A DNA stretch of 64,000 nucleotides from Gramella sp. KN1008 (GCF_004332155.1 NZ_SJDV01000004.1:1-64000); one strand, 5' to 3'. Counted from the first letter of the stretch, positions 7,417-16,771 are shown. Notes: generated from the sequence alone by a model not told the origin. Program-made: numbers and translations.

Positions 7417-8379
7417 TTATGCATCTCCGTTATTCGGTTTTCTCTTGGTTTTCTCTGGCTGCTTTCTGTTCTGTTCTTTCATAGCTTCTCCTATCTGGTT
7501 GGAAGCCGTAAAGGAAGCCACCATATTATTCAGCATATCACTACCTGCTTGCGGCGAGTTTGGGAGCAGGATGAGATTAGTATTGGTTTCTTCCCCAATA
7601 GCCTGCAAGGTGTCGTAATGCTGGGTGACGACGATAAGAGCTGAAGCTTCCTGGGAATTTATCCCAACATTGTTCAAAACATCAACACTTTCTTCGAGTC
7701 CGCGGGCTATTTCACGTCGCTGATCGGCGATTCCCTGTCCCTGGAGTCTCTTACTTTCCGCTTCAGCACGTGCCTTTGCTACGATCTTAATCCTGTCTGC
7801 CTCGGCATCATATTCTGCTGCCACTTTTTCCCGTTCAGCGGCATTGATACGATTCATGGCCGCTTTCACCTGCACATCTGGATCTATATCGGTTACAAGG
7901 GTCTTAATGATATCGTATCCATAATCTTCCATAGCCTCGTTTAGCTCACGGTTAACTGCTATAGCGATGTCATCCTTACGTTCAAACACGTCATCTAACT
8001 TCATTTTAGGTACTTCTGCGCGCACAACGTCAAAAACATAGGCAGTAATCTGGTCACTCGGACTTTCAAGCTTGTAGAAGGCATCGTAGACGTTATTCTT
8101 GATCACCTGGAATTGTACTGATATCTTCAGCTTTACAAATACATTATCCTTTGTTTTAGTTTCCACAAGTACATCGAGCTGTTGTACCTTAAGATTTATC
8201 CGGCCTGCAACCTGGTCTATTACAGGAATTTTTAACTGAAGTCCGGAATTCCTGATACTCGTAAATTTTCCGAACCTTTCTATTACGGCAGCCGACTGCT
8301 GTTTCACGATGAAGATTCCTGAGAATAGTACTAGGAGAGTAACAACCCCAAGAATTGGCAATAAGATTAAATTGAGCAT
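7417..8379 (-). CDS. SPFH/Band 7 (stomatin/paraslipin-like) membrane protein
   Basis: The 320-residue protein begins with one hydrophobic anchor (about 3-25), followed by an SPFH domain (QQSAAVIERFGKF, about 29-41, through about residue 190) with the family stretches IPVIDQVAGRINL and YVFDVVRAEVPKM. A long Ala/Glu-rich coiled coil follows (AAEREKVAAEYDAEADRI, about 181-245), then a Lys/Pro-rich tail. SPFH proteins form large oligomeric cages or microdomains in the inner membrane. Stomatin-like members often partner with an NfeD protein, but no nfeD is adjacent. It lies downstream of gltX behind a separate terminator, so it is probably an independent unit. Confidence 0.9.
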   Translation of the reverse strand: MLNLILLPILGVVTLLVLFSGIFIVKQQSAAVIERFGKFTSIRNSGLQLKIPVIDQVAGRINLKVQQLDVLVETKTKDNVFVKLKISVQFQVIKNNVYDAFYKLESPSDQITAYVFDVVRAEVPKMKLDDVFERKDDIAIAVNRELNEAMEDYGYDIIKTLVTDIDPDVQVKAAMNRINAAEREKVAAEYDAEADRIKIVAKARAEAESKRLQGQGIADQRREIARGLEESVDVLNNVGINSQEASALIVVTQHYDTLQAIGEETNTNLILLPNSPQAGSDMLNNMVASFTASNQIGEAMKEQNRKQPEKTKRKPNNGDA

Positions 8380-8439
8380 AATTGTGAATTAAATTAGAGC
8401 TTCAATTTAAGAATAAAAGCCTTAAGCCTTATAAAAATA

Positions 8440-8473
8440 AAAACCCGGATATGAAAATACACATCCGGGTTTT
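8440..8473 (-). terminator. Terminator downstream of gltX
   Basis: An 11-bp stem AAAACCCGGAT (8440-8450) pairs with ATCCGGGTTTT (8463-8473) around a 12-base loop, 19 bases past the gltX stop codon on the minus strand. A/T-rich flanks follow in the direction of transcription. Confidence 0.75.
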
Positions 8474-8492
8474 AATAAAATTATCATGTTGT

Positions 8493-10010
8493 TTAATGTA
8501 TCGTCTCTATAGCGGTTTCAATTCGTTTAATGGTTTCTTTCTTACCTACGAATTCAGCAATCTTATACAGATCGGGTCCCTGCAAAGCGCCAACCAAAGC
8601 TATCCTTAAAGGCATCATAACCTTTCCAAAACCTATCTCCTTGCTTTTGATCCATGATTTCACCTCGTTCTGAAGTTTTTCAGCTTCGAATTCATCCTGA
8701 GCCTTTAGAACTTCAATAAGTTCACTCATGAGCTCATTGGTATCTTCTTTCCATGCTTTTTTGGAATCTTTAGGCTCATACGAAGTAGGGGCTATAAAGA
8801 AGAAATATCCCTGATCCCAGAAATCCTCAACAAAAACAACTCTTTCTTTGATGAGATCTACCACTGCATGAACATACTCGGTTTCTGCTTCGATCTCCTG
8901 TTTTTTTAGCACTTTCTGAAATTCTTCGGTGAGAAGATCATTATCTGCAAGTTGAATATAATGCTGCTGGAACCATTTGGTCTTTTCAGGATCGAATTTC
9001 GCACCTCCTTTATGAACTCTTTCCAGTTCAAAAGCTTTAGTGAGCTCTTCCAGTTCGAAGAATTCCTGTTCAGTTCCAGGATTCCAGCCAAGAAAAGCAA
9101 GCATATTCACCACCGCTTCGGAGAAATATCCGTCTTCCCTATATCCTGCTGAAGTTTCACCCGATTTAGGATCTTTCCATTCCAAAGGGAATACCGGGAA
9201 GCCCATTTTTTCACCATCTCTCTTGCTTAATTTTCCTTTACCCTGAGGTTTCAGAATTAGCGGAAGATGTGCAAATTCAGGAGCCTCCCATCCAAAAGCT
9301 CTGTAAAGCATATAATGCAAAGCCAGCGATGGTAACCATTCTTCTCCGCGAATTACATGAGTGATCTCCATTAAATGATCGTCCACGATATTAGCCAGGT
9401 GATAGGTTGGCATACCGTCGCTCTTAAAGAGAACTTTATCATCAAGGATATTAGTATCAATTTCCATATCCCCGCGAATCACATCCTTCAAATGAAGGAT
9501 CTCATCCTTAGGTGATTTAAAACGTATCACATATGGTTCATCGCCATCAAGTTTTTCCTGAACTTCCTCTTTTGAAAGTGATAAAGAGTTTTTCAGTTTT
9601 TCGCGATTATGCCAGTTATAGATAAAGGTTTTTCCTTTTTCTTCGTGATCTTTTCTATGAGCATCAAGCTCATCGGCCGTATCGAAAGCATAGTAAGCAT
9701 TTCCTGATTCAATCAGTTTTTCGGCATATTCCCGGTATATATCTTTGCGTTCGCTCTGTCTGTAAGGACCGAAGCCTTTTTCCTTTCCCGGGCCTTCATC
9801 ATAGGGAATTCCACACCAGTTAAGGGATTCAATAATATAATCTTCGGCGCCTTCCACAAAACGATTCTGGTCTGTATCCTCAATTCTAAGCACGAAATCT
9901 CCATTGTGCTTTTTAGCAAAAAGATAATTGTACAAAGCCGTTCTTACACCACCAATGTGCAACGGGCCCGTTGGGCTGGGAGCAAATCTCACTCTTACTT
10001 TAGAAGACAT
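8493..10010 (-). CDS. gltX: Glutamyl-tRNA synthetase
   Basis: GluRS charges tRNA-Glu. The HIGH signature is PTGPLHIGG (about 13-21) and the KMSKS equivalent is KLSKR (about 260-264). The C-terminal part is the helical anticodon-binding domain. I start at the ATG at 10010, giving MSSKVRVRFAPSPTG, the usual GluRS N-terminus and 505 residues. The frame could open at 10055, but a TAnnTTTG element at 10031-10038 lies inside that extension, so the shorter form is favoured. It is transcribed divergently from the DUF4175 gene and ends in its own terminator. Confidence 0.97.
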   Translation of the reverse strand: MSSKVRVRFAPSPTGPLHIGGVRTALYNYLFAKKHNGDFVLRIEDTDQNRFVEGAEDYIIESLNWCGIPYDEGPGKEKGFGPYRQSERKDIYREYAEKLIESGNAYYAFDTADELDAHRKDHEEKGKTFIYNWHNREKLKNSLSLSKEEVQEKLDGDEPYVIRFKSPKDEILHLKDVIRGDMEIDTNILDDKVLFKSDGMPTYHLANIVDDHLMEITHVIRGEEWLPSLALHYMLYRAFGWEAPEFAHLPLILKPQGKGKLSKRDGEKMGFPVFPLEWKDPKSGETSAGYREDGYFSEAVVNMLAFLGWNPGTEQEFFELEELTKAFELERVHKGGAKFDPEKTKWFQQHYIQLADNDLLTEEFQKVLKKQEIEAETEYVHAVVDLIKERVVFVEDFWDQGYFFFIAPTSYEPKDSKKAWKEDTNELMSELIEVLKAQDEFEAEKLQNEVKSWIKSKEIGFGKVMMPLRIALVGALQGPDLYKIAEFVGKKETIKRIETAIETIH

Positions 10011-10030
10011 ATTTTGTTGATTTTTGAAGG

Positions 10031-10038
10031 CAAAGATA
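10031..10038 (-). promoter_or_regulatory. Candidate -7 element for gltX
   Basis: The minus strand reads TATCTTTG, matching TAnnTTTG, 20 bases before the ATG at 10010. Its position argues against the longer reading frame that opens at 10055. Confidence 0.55.
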
Positions 10039-10129
10039 CAACCTTCTTCAAGCAATCCTAAACCGGAGAAAGGGCATCGTGGAGAAGATGGAATTTTATT
10101 GTATTTTTAAGGAAACATTGCTGTTGAAA

Positions 10130-13100
10130 ATGGAGAATTTCGGATTGGTGCAGGAGAAACTTGAAGCTTTTATAAAGAAGTATTATCTAAACCTGATACT
10201 TAAGGGGAGCCTTTTGTTCCTCGCTACAGGCCTTCTTTATTTTTTGATCGTAGTTGGCCTGGAATATTTCTTATGGTTATCAACTATCGGAAGGACCATA
10301 CTTTTCTGGCTTTTTATTGTGGTTGAAATCGTTCTCCTTTTTAAATTCATCGGAATCCCTTTGATGAAACTTCTGAAGCTAACAAATGGAATTGATGAAT
10401 TCCAGGCTTCGAGGATCATCGGTAAGCACTTTCCTGAAGTCAACGATAAACTAACTAATCTTCTACAACTTAAAAACGATTCTAAAGAATCTGAATTACT
10501 GCTGGCCAGCATCGATCAGCGATCAAAAGAACTCACCCCGGTTCCTTTTACAAATGCAATAGATCTAAAAAAGAACAGAAAATATCTACGGTATATCGTA
10601 TTTCCTGTCCTTATAGTCCTGGGTCTGGTAATTGCCGGAAAAGCCGATTTTATCACCCAGAGTTTCAGCCGACTCTCAGATTACAATACCGTTTATCTAA
10701 AACCAGCTCCCTTCAGTTTTATGATACAGAATAATGAATTGAAGGTGAGGGAAGGGGAGAACTTTAAACTTCAGGTAAAGACCATTGGAGATTATAATCC
10801 CGAAACAGTCCGGGTAATATATAATGATGCCGATAGTTTTATGAGACAAACGGCTCCGGGTGTCTTTGAGTATACTTTTACAGATTTGTCGGATGATGTT
10901 GAATTCAAATTTATTTCCAACGAGGTTGGTTCCGTGGATCACCGACTGGAAGTTATTAAAGTTCCTAAATTATTGAATTTTGAAATGAACCTTGATTATC
11001 CTGTTTATACAGGATTGAAGGATGAAATCATTTCGGGTACGGGAAATATTACGGTGCCGGAAGGAACCGAAATAAAGTGGAATTTTAATACTCGCAATAC
11101 AGAAAATATCAATTTTACGATAGCTGATTCCGTTTATCATCTGGCATCCCAAAGTGGGGTTTCCAATTTTAAAAAGACTGTAAGATCCAATCTGCCATAT
11201 GTCGTAAGTTCTTCCAATCCTATGGTTAAGGATTATGAACCTTTGGATTATTCGGTAAAGGTGGTCAAAGATGAGTATCCTGAAATTCAGGTTATTGGTC
11301 AAAGGGATTCATTAGATTCTGATATTCAGTATTTTAAAGGTGATGTTTCAGATGATTATGGATTAAGCCGCCTTCAATTGGTTTACTATCCTGAAAATGA
11401 TGAAGCAAACCTGAAATTTGTCAGTTTACCCGTTTCCAGGGAAAGCTTTGATGAATTCCACTTCAGTTTTCCTGGAAACCTTCAACTGGAAAACGGGTTG
11501 AGTTATCTTTTCTATTTCAGGATCTATGATAATGATGGCGTTAACGGGGCAAAATCCAGTAGATCTGAAACCTTTTCTTATCGGAAGAAAACTGAAGAAG
11601 AAATGATCGATGAGAATCTGCAGGAACAAAATGATGCCATAGAAAAGATAGGTGAACGCCTCAAGGATTATGAAAAATCTGATGAGGAGCTTAAAGAATT
11701 ATCCAGAGTTGAAAAGGAAAAAGAAGAATTGAATTATAATGAAAGGAAAAAGCTTGAAGAGTTTCTGAAGCGACAGAAGAAGCAGAATGAAATGATGAAG
11801 AATTATTCTGAAAAACTTGAAAAGAGTCTTCAGAAGAATGAATCTGAAGAACCTTCTAGTATGAAAGAAGAATTGAGCAAGCGACTTGAGAATAATGAAA
11901 AAAGACTTGAGGAAAATGAGGCTTTATTGGAAGAACTTGAAAAGTATTCTGAAAAGATACAAAAGGAAGATCTTGGAAAAAAGCTGGAAGAACTTTCAAA
12001 ACAGAATCAGAACAACCAGAGAAATCTTGAACAGTTGCTTGAACTTACCAAACGGTATTACGTAGAGGAGAAGAAACAGAAATTAGCACGGGATCTTGAA
12101 AAACTTGCAGAGGAACAGGAAAATATTTCCAAAACTGAAAAGGATAATACCAGGGAAAATCAGGAAGAATTAAATGAAAAATTCAATGATTTCCGGCAGC
12201 AGATGGATGAGCTTGAAAAGGAAAATCAGAAACTGAAAGAGCCGAAGGATTTAGGCAGGGAGGAGATAGATGAGGAGAGTATTCAAAAAGATCAAAAGGA
12301 TGCCACTGAAAAGTTAGAGGAAAACAAAAAATCGGAGGCCCAGAAGAAACAGGAAGATGCCGCTAAAAAAATGAAACAGATGAGTTCTCAGATGCAGCAG
12401 ATGTCTATGCAAATGCAACAACAGCAACTGGAGGCCGATGCGGAAACCTTGCGACAAATTCTGGATAATTTGATTGTGTTTTCTTTTGAACAGGAAGAGC
12501 TTCTTAACGATTTTAAACTGTTGCAACAGAACAATCCAAGGTATGCTGCGAGGTTAAAAGAGCAGAGTAATCTGAGGGAAAATTTCAGGCATATAGATGA
12601 CAGTCTTTACGCACTGGCGCTTAAGAATCCAATGATTAATGAATCCATTACTCAGAAACTTACCGATGTTGAATTTGACATTGAAAAAGCTATAGAAAGA
12701 TTATCTGAAAATGAGATTCCTCAGGGAACCGCCAGTCAGCAATATGTAGTGACCGGGGCTAACGATCTTGCAAACCTTTTGGATAATATACTTACCTCCA
12801 TGCAGCAAATGATGGGCACTCCACAATCAGGGCAGGGCAACGGTGGGCAGGAGTTTCATTTGCAGGATATTATCCAGGAACAGAAAAAACTAATGGAACA
12901 AATGAAACAGGGCATGGAAGGGAAACCTACTCCCGAACCTGAAGGTAATCAAAATGAAGGTGAGGGAAGCAATGGGGATCTATATGAGATCTATAAGGAA
13001 CAACAGATGCTTAGGATGCAGATGGAAAAACTTCTTGAACAAAACGGGTTGAAAGAAGGTAACAGTCCTGTGGATGAAATGAAGCAGATCGAGGAACAAT

Positions 13101-13375
13101 TATTGGATAAAGGTTTTGATCCGGAGACTGTAAAAAGGATGCAGAGGCTGGAGTACGAACTTCTTGAATTTGAAAAAGCGCATCAGCTTCAGGGTACAAG
13201 TGAAAAAAGGAAATCTGAAACCAATCTACAGGAATACCAAAACACTCTTCAGAATCAGATTGATAAGGCAAAAGAATATTTTAATTCCACTGAAATTTTA
13301 AACAGACAAACCTTACCTTTGCGCCAAATTTACAGAGAAAAGGTCAAGGAATATTTTGGAAAAGGGAGAGATTAA
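10130..13375 (+). CDS. DUF4175 giant coiled-coil membrane protein
   Basis: A 1081-residue protein. The N-terminus has two adjacent membrane spans (about 22-46 and 50-75) and a third near 165-190. A beta-rich, probably periplasmic region follows (to about 480), then a very long Glu/Lys/Gln-rich coiled coil (about 490-790) and a Gln/Met-rich stretch (MQQMSMQMQQQQLEAD). This matches the Bacteroidota DUF4175 family, whose function is unknown. I start at the ATG at 10130 because it directly precedes the amphipathic lead-in to the first span and a TATTTTTA element lies just upstream at 10102; the frame is open from 10079. The 3' end overlaps ybeY by 20 bases. Confidence 0.85.
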   Translation: MENFGLVQEKLEAFIKKYYLNLILKGSLLFLATGLLYFLIVVGLEYFLWLSTIGRTILFWLFIVVEIVLLFKFIGIPLMKLLKLTNGIDEFQASRIIGKHFPEVNDKLTNLLQLKNDSKESELLLASIDQRSKELTPVPFTNAIDLKKNRKYLRYIVFPVLIVLGLVIAGKADFITQSFSRLSDYNTVYLKPAPFSFMIQNNELKVREGENFKLQVKTIGDYNPETVRVIYNDADSFMRQTAPGVFEYTFTDLSDDVEFKFISNEVGSVDHRLEVIKVPKLLNFEMNLDYPVYTGLKDEIISGTGNITVPEGTEIKWNFNTRNTENINFTIADSVYHLASQSGVSNFKKTVRSNLPYVVSSSNPMVKDYEPLDYSVKVVKDEYPEIQVIGQRDSLDSDIQYFKGDVSDDYGLSRLQLVYYPENDEANLKFVSLPVSRESFDEFHFSFPGNLQLENGLSYLFYFRIYDNDGVNGAKSSRSETFSYRKKTEEEMIDENLQEQNDAIEKIGERLKDYEKSDEELKELSRVEKEKEELNYNERKKLEEFLKRQKKQNEMMKNYSEKLEKSLQKNESEEPSSMKEELSKRLENNEKRLEENEALLEELEKYSEKIQKEDLGKKLEELSKQNQNNQRNLEQLLELTKRYYVEEKKQKLARDLEKLAEEQENISKTEKDNTRENQEELNEKFNDFRQQMDELEKENQKLKEPKDLGREEIDEESIQKDQKDATEKLEENKKSEAQKKQEDAAKKMKQMSSQMQQMSMQMQQQQLEADAETLRQILDNLIVFSFEQEELLNDFKLLQQNNPRYAARLKEQSNLRENFRHIDDSLYALALKNPMINESITQKLTDVEFDIEKAIERLSENEIPQGTASQQYVVTGANDLANLLDNILTSMQQMMGTPQSGQGNGGQEFHLQDIIQEQKKLMEQMKQGMEGKPTPEPEGNQNEGEGSNGDLYEIYKEQQMLRMQMEKLLEQNGLKEGNSPVDEMKQIEEQLLDKGFDPETVKRMQRLEYELLEFEKAHQLQGTSEKRKSETNLQEYQNTLQNQIDKAKEYFNSTEILNRQTLPLRQIYREKVKEYFGKGRD

Positions 13376-13787
13376 TTTTTTTAGCGAGAACGAATTTAAA
13401 CTTGCTGATGAGAATAAATACCGTGAGTGGATTGAAAAGGTTATTCTTTCAGAAAATAAATATATCGGCGATATAAATTATATTTTTTGCGACGACGAAT
13501 ATCTTCATGAAATCAATCTTAAATATCTTTCGCATGACACCTATACCGATATCATAAGTTTTGATAATACGGTAGGAAATACATTACACGGCGATATTTT
13601 TATAAGTACCGAAAGAGTGGAGGAAAATGCTCATAATTTTAATGTTGAATTTATTCAAGAATTAAAACGGGTAATGATCCATGGCGTTTTGCATTTTTGC
13701 GGTTATAAAGATAAGTCTGAAAGGGATCAGGAATTGATGCGACGCAAGGAAGAAGAAAAAATCAAATTGTTCCACGTGGAACAATAA
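13356..13787 (+). CDS. ybeY: Endoribonuclease YbeY (rRNA maturation)
   Basis: YbeY is a metal-dependent endoribonuclease needed for 16S rRNA 3' processing and ribosome quality control. The 143-residue protein has the family core: the DTYTDIISFD segment (about 67-76) and the metal motif HGVLHFCGYKD (about 108-118). The usual third histidine (GYDH) reads GYKD here. The start is a TTG at 13356 overlapping the DUF4175 end by 20 bases; no ATG is available, and a start slightly downstream is possible. The last residues (FHVEQ) are encoded by a parS-like palindrome. mnmG follows after 18 bases, so the two probably share transcription. Confidence 0.9.
   Translation: MEKGEINFFSENEFKLADENKYREWIEKVILSENKYIGDINYIFCDDEYLHEINLKYLSHDTYTDIISFDNTVGNTLHGDIFISTERVEENAHNFNVEFIQELKRVMIHGVLHFCGYKDKSERDQELMRRKEEEKIKLFHVEQ
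13768..13783. other. parS-like centromere site, copy 1
   Basis: TGTTCCACGTGGAACA is a perfect 16-bp palindrome, extending to 20 bp (13766-13785). It has the CACGTG core and TGTT/AACA arms of bacterial chromosomal parS, the ParB binding site (B. subtilis consensus TGTTNCACGTGAAACA). It overlaps the last codons of ybeY. An identical copy lies at 15687-15702. Confidence 0.75.
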
Positions 13788-13805
13788 GAAAAATTATTAC
13801 AGGAT

Positions 13806-15677
13806 ATGTTCGAAAAGCAGTATGACGTAATTGTAGTTGGAGCTGGGCATGCTGGAAGTGAGGCGGCAGCTGCGGCTGCAAACATGGGTAGCAAAACCCT
13901 GCTCATCACAATGAATCTTCAAAACATTGCTCAAATGAGTTGTAATCCGGCTATGGGTGGGATTGCAAAAGGGCAGATTGTCAGGGAAATCGATGCGATG
14001 GGTGGTTATAGCGGAATCGTGAGCGATACCAGTGCTATCCAATTCAAGATGCTTAACAAATCCAAGGGTCCGGCCATGTGGAGTCCAAGAGTTCAAAGTG
14101 ACCGGATGAGATTTGCTGAGGACTGGAGACTTAAACTCGAACAAACTCGGAATCTAGATTTTTATCAGGAAATGGTTGCGGGGCTTATTATCAAAAATGA
14201 AAAAATAGTTGGAGTTAGAACTTCTCTTGGGCTTGAAATTTTCGCTAAAACGGTTATCTGCACTAACGGTACTTTTCTAAACGGACTCATCCATATTGGA
14301 GATAAACAATTTGGTGGCGGTAGAGCAGGAGAAAGGGCGGCCACCGGAATCACAAAAGATCTAATCGATGTTGGTTTTGAAGCCGGTCGGATGAAGACAG
14401 GAACTCCTCCGAGAGTGGATGGAAGGTCTTTGGACTATTCAAAAATGATCGAACAACCCGGCGATGATATACCTGGGAAATTTTCATTTTCGGATGAGAC
14501 AAAACCTCTGACTAAACAAAGATCCTGTCACATGACCTATACCTCAAATGAAGTTCATGATATTCTGCGTGATGGTTTTGATCGTTCTCCGATGTTTAAT
14601 GGAAGAATTAAAAGTATAGGTCCTAGGTATTGTCCCTCAATAGAAGATAAAATTAATCGGTTTGCAGATAAGGACAGGCATCAACTTTTTGTAGAACCGG
14701 AAGGATGGAATACAGTAGAAGTTTATGTAAATGGGTTCTCTACTTCATTACCGGAAGATGTTCAATTCAGAGCCCTGAGATCTGTGGATGGTTTTGAGAA
14801 TGTGAAATTCTTTAGACCAGGTTATGCTATAGAGTATGATTATTTTCCACCTACTCAATTAAAACATACCCTGGAAACTAAACTGGTAGAAGGTTTATAT
14901 TTTGCCGGACAGATTAATGGGACTACCGGGTATGAGGAAGCTGCTTGCCAGGGTTTCATGGCTGGAATAAATGCAGCCCTCAAAGTTCAGGAAAAGGAAG
15001 AATTTATTCTGAAAAGAAACGAGGCTTATATAGGTGTTTTAATTGATGATCTTATAACAAAGGGCACTGAGGAACCCTATAGAATGTTTACCTCGCGTGC
15101 AGAATACAGAACTTTATTAAGACAGGATAATGCTGATTTCAGGCTTACTGAAAGATCCTATAATCTTGGTCTGGCGTCTGAAGATCGCATGAGAAAAATG
15201 GAACTGAAAAAGGAAAAGTCATTTAAATTTGTTCAATTCCTGAAGGATTTAAGCGTGGTTCCCGAAGAGGCAAATCCGGTTTTGGAGGATAAAAAATCGT
15301 CCCCTATGAAACAAAGCGATAAGGTTTTTAAGGTTTTCTCGAGGCCACAGATCACTATGGAGGATATTAAAAATTTCTCCGGGGTTCAGGAATTTATAGA
15401 AGAAGAAGATCTGGATGAAGAAATGATTGAGCAAACTGAGATCCAGGTAAAATATTCTGGCTACATCGAAAAAGAAAAGAATAATGCTGATAAGCTTAAC
15501 CGTTTGGAAGATATTAGAATTCCTTCTAATTTTGATTATTCAAAGATCAAATCCATGTCATTTGAGGCTCGTGAAAAACTCAGAAAAGTTCAACCCGCAA
15601 CCGTATCACAGGCATCAAGGATAAGCGGAGTTAGTCCGAATGATATTTCGGTTCTACTTGTTTATATGGGGAGATAA
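13806..15677 (+). CDS. mnmG: tRNA uridine-5-carboxymethylaminomethyl synthesis enzyme MnmG
   Basis: MnmG (GidA) works with the GTPase MnmE to install carboxymethylaminomethyl on U34 of certain tRNAs, using FAD and methylene-tetrahydrofolate. The 623-residue protein has normal length. It has an N-terminal FAD dinucleotide fold (VVGAGHAGSEAA, about 10-21), the family signature CNPAMGGIAKGQIVREIDAMG (starting about 46), GTFLNGLIHIG, and the conserved TSRAEYRT segment. The C-terminal helical domain contacts MnmE and tRNA. No mnmE is in the window. Both sides of the gene carry identical parS-like sites; gidA is a common origin-proximal gene in bacteria. Confidence 0.97.
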   Translation: MFEKQYDVIVVGAGHAGSEAAAAAANMGSKTLLITMNLQNIAQMSCNPAMGGIAKGQIVREIDAMGGYSGIVSDTSAIQFKMLNKSKGPAMWSPRVQSDRMRFAEDWRLKLEQTRNLDFYQEMVAGLIIKNEKIVGVRTSLGLEIFAKTVICTNGTFLNGLIHIGDKQFGGGRAGERAATGITKDLIDVGFEAGRMKTGTPPRVDGRSLDYSKMIEQPGDDIPGKFSFSDETKPLTKQRSCHMTYTSNEVHDILRDGFDRSPMFNGRIKSIGPRYCPSIEDKINRFADKDRHQLFVEPEGWNTVEVYVNGFSTSLPEDVQFRALRSVDGFENVKFFRPGYAIEYDYFPPTQLKHTLETKLVEGLYFAGQINGTTGYEEAACQGFMAGINAALKVQEKEEFILKRNEAYIGVLIDDLITKGTEEPYRMFTSRAEYRTLLRQDNADFRLTERSYNLGLASEDRMRKMELKKEKSFKFVQFLKDLSVVPEEANPVLEDKKSSPMKQSDKVFKVFSRPQITMEDIKNFSGVQEFIEEEDLDEEMIEQTEIQVKYSGYIEKEKNNADKLNRLEDIRIPSNFDYSKIKSMSFEAREKLRKVQPATVSQASRISGVSPNDISVLLVYMGR

Positions 15678-15686
15678 TTTTTTAAA

Positions 15687-15702
15687 TGTTCCACGTGGAA
15701 CA
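15687..15702. other. parS-like centromere site, copy 2
   Basis: A second TGTTCCACGTGGAACA, identical to the copy at 13768-13783, placed 10 bases after the mnmG stop codon and just ahead of the methyltransferase gene. Two exact copies of a 16-bp palindrome 1.9 kb apart are not expected by chance. Confidence 0.75.
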
Positions 15703-15716
15703 AACATTCAAAATTT

Positions 15717-16583
15717 TTGATAACTACAACCGGAAAATTAGATCAAAGTATCACATCAGAGCAAAAGCTGGTGTGTGAAGATTATTTGGTTAGCGGTGAG
15801 AAATTTGAAATTCTGCCGGCAGAAAAAGGAATTTTAAAAACATTTCCCGTTCCAGAAAATCTTGAAAAATATTATGATAGTGAAGAATACATTTCTCACC
15901 GGGATTCTTCCAGAAATATTCAGGATAAAATCTATCAGTTCGTAAAATCATACATGCTTTCTAAAAAAGCTAATTGGATCCGTGCGGAAATTAAGCACGG
16001 GAATATTTTGGATATTGGGGCCGGTACGGGAGATTTTCTGAATAAAATGAAATCCTTTCTTTGGAAAGTGGAAGGGGTGGAACCAAATAAGCTCGCAAGA
16101 GATCTGGCTATTTTAAAAGGATTGGATCTTAAAACCGATCTTGCCCACTTAAGAGATAAGAAATATGATGTGATAAGTCTTTGGCATGTTCTGGAGCATC
16201 TTCCCGATTATGAAGAGAAGCTTGAACAATTTCATGGTCTTCTCGAGGACGGCGGAATTTTAGTTATTGCCGTTCCTAATTACAATTCTTATGATTCCAG
16301 ATATTATAATGAGAATTGGGCAGCCTGGGATGTGCCCCGACATCTTTGGCATTTTTCAAGAAAAGGCTTAACTGAGAAATTAGAAAATAAGGGCTTTTTT
16401 CTATTGAAGGAAAAACCTCTCAAATTTGATTCTTTTTATGTAAGTCTCTTAAGCGAGAAAAATAGACAGGAAAGACCGAATATCTTTAATGCTGTTTACC
16501 GTGGTCTTGTTTCCAATATTAAAGCTAAAAAGACCGGAGAGTATTCCTCTGTTGCCTATTTCTTTCAGAAAAGGCTAAAATAA
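15717..16583 (+). CDS. Class I SAM-dependent methyltransferase
   Basis: A 288-residue protein with a standard SAM-binding fold: motif I ILDIGAGTGDFL (about 97-108), an acidic residue after the second strand (VEGVEPNK), the YDVISLWHVLEHLPD motif (about 146-160), and GGILVIAVPNYNSYD. The substrate is unknown. Relatives without the zinc ribbon seen in some sugar or lipid methyltransferases are common after mnmG in Flavobacteriaceae, as far as I recall. The start is uncertain: a TTG at 15717 fits, while an ATG at 15686 inside the parS palindrome opens only a different, 30-codon frame. Confidence 0.85.
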   Translation: MITTTGKLDQSITSEQKLVCEDYLVSGEKFEILPAEKGILKTFPVPENLEKYYDSEEYISHRDSSRNIQDKIYQFVKSYMLSKKANWIRAEIKHGNILDIGAGTGDFLNKMKSFLWKVEGVEPNKLARDLAILKGLDLKTDLAHLRDKKYDVISLWHVLEHLPDYEEKLEQFHGLLEDGGILVIAVPNYNSYDSRYYNENWAAWDVPRHLWHFSRKGLTEKLENKGFFLLKEKPLKFDSFYVSLLSEKNRQERPNIFNAVYRGLVSNIKAKKTGEYSSVAYFFQKRLK

Positions 16584-16771
16584 TCGATTTAAAGCGATTT
16601 AAGACGTTTTAACTAACCTGGCTTATTCAACACCTTTCCGTTTCTTCAAAACTCCCTTAAGAGGCTTACAGTTACTTAATTATTAATAGATTATCTTTAT
16701 AAATAAATTTATAGTGATTAGAAATAATTATATTAATGCTATTCTCTGCTTTTCTACAAAAAATAGTTTTA

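Noticed and set aside
15686..15778. 30-codon frame MFHVEQ... as a separate gene
   Set aside because: Its first residues come from the parS palindrome and its end lies inside the methyltransferase; there is no other support. Kept only as a note on the unclear start.
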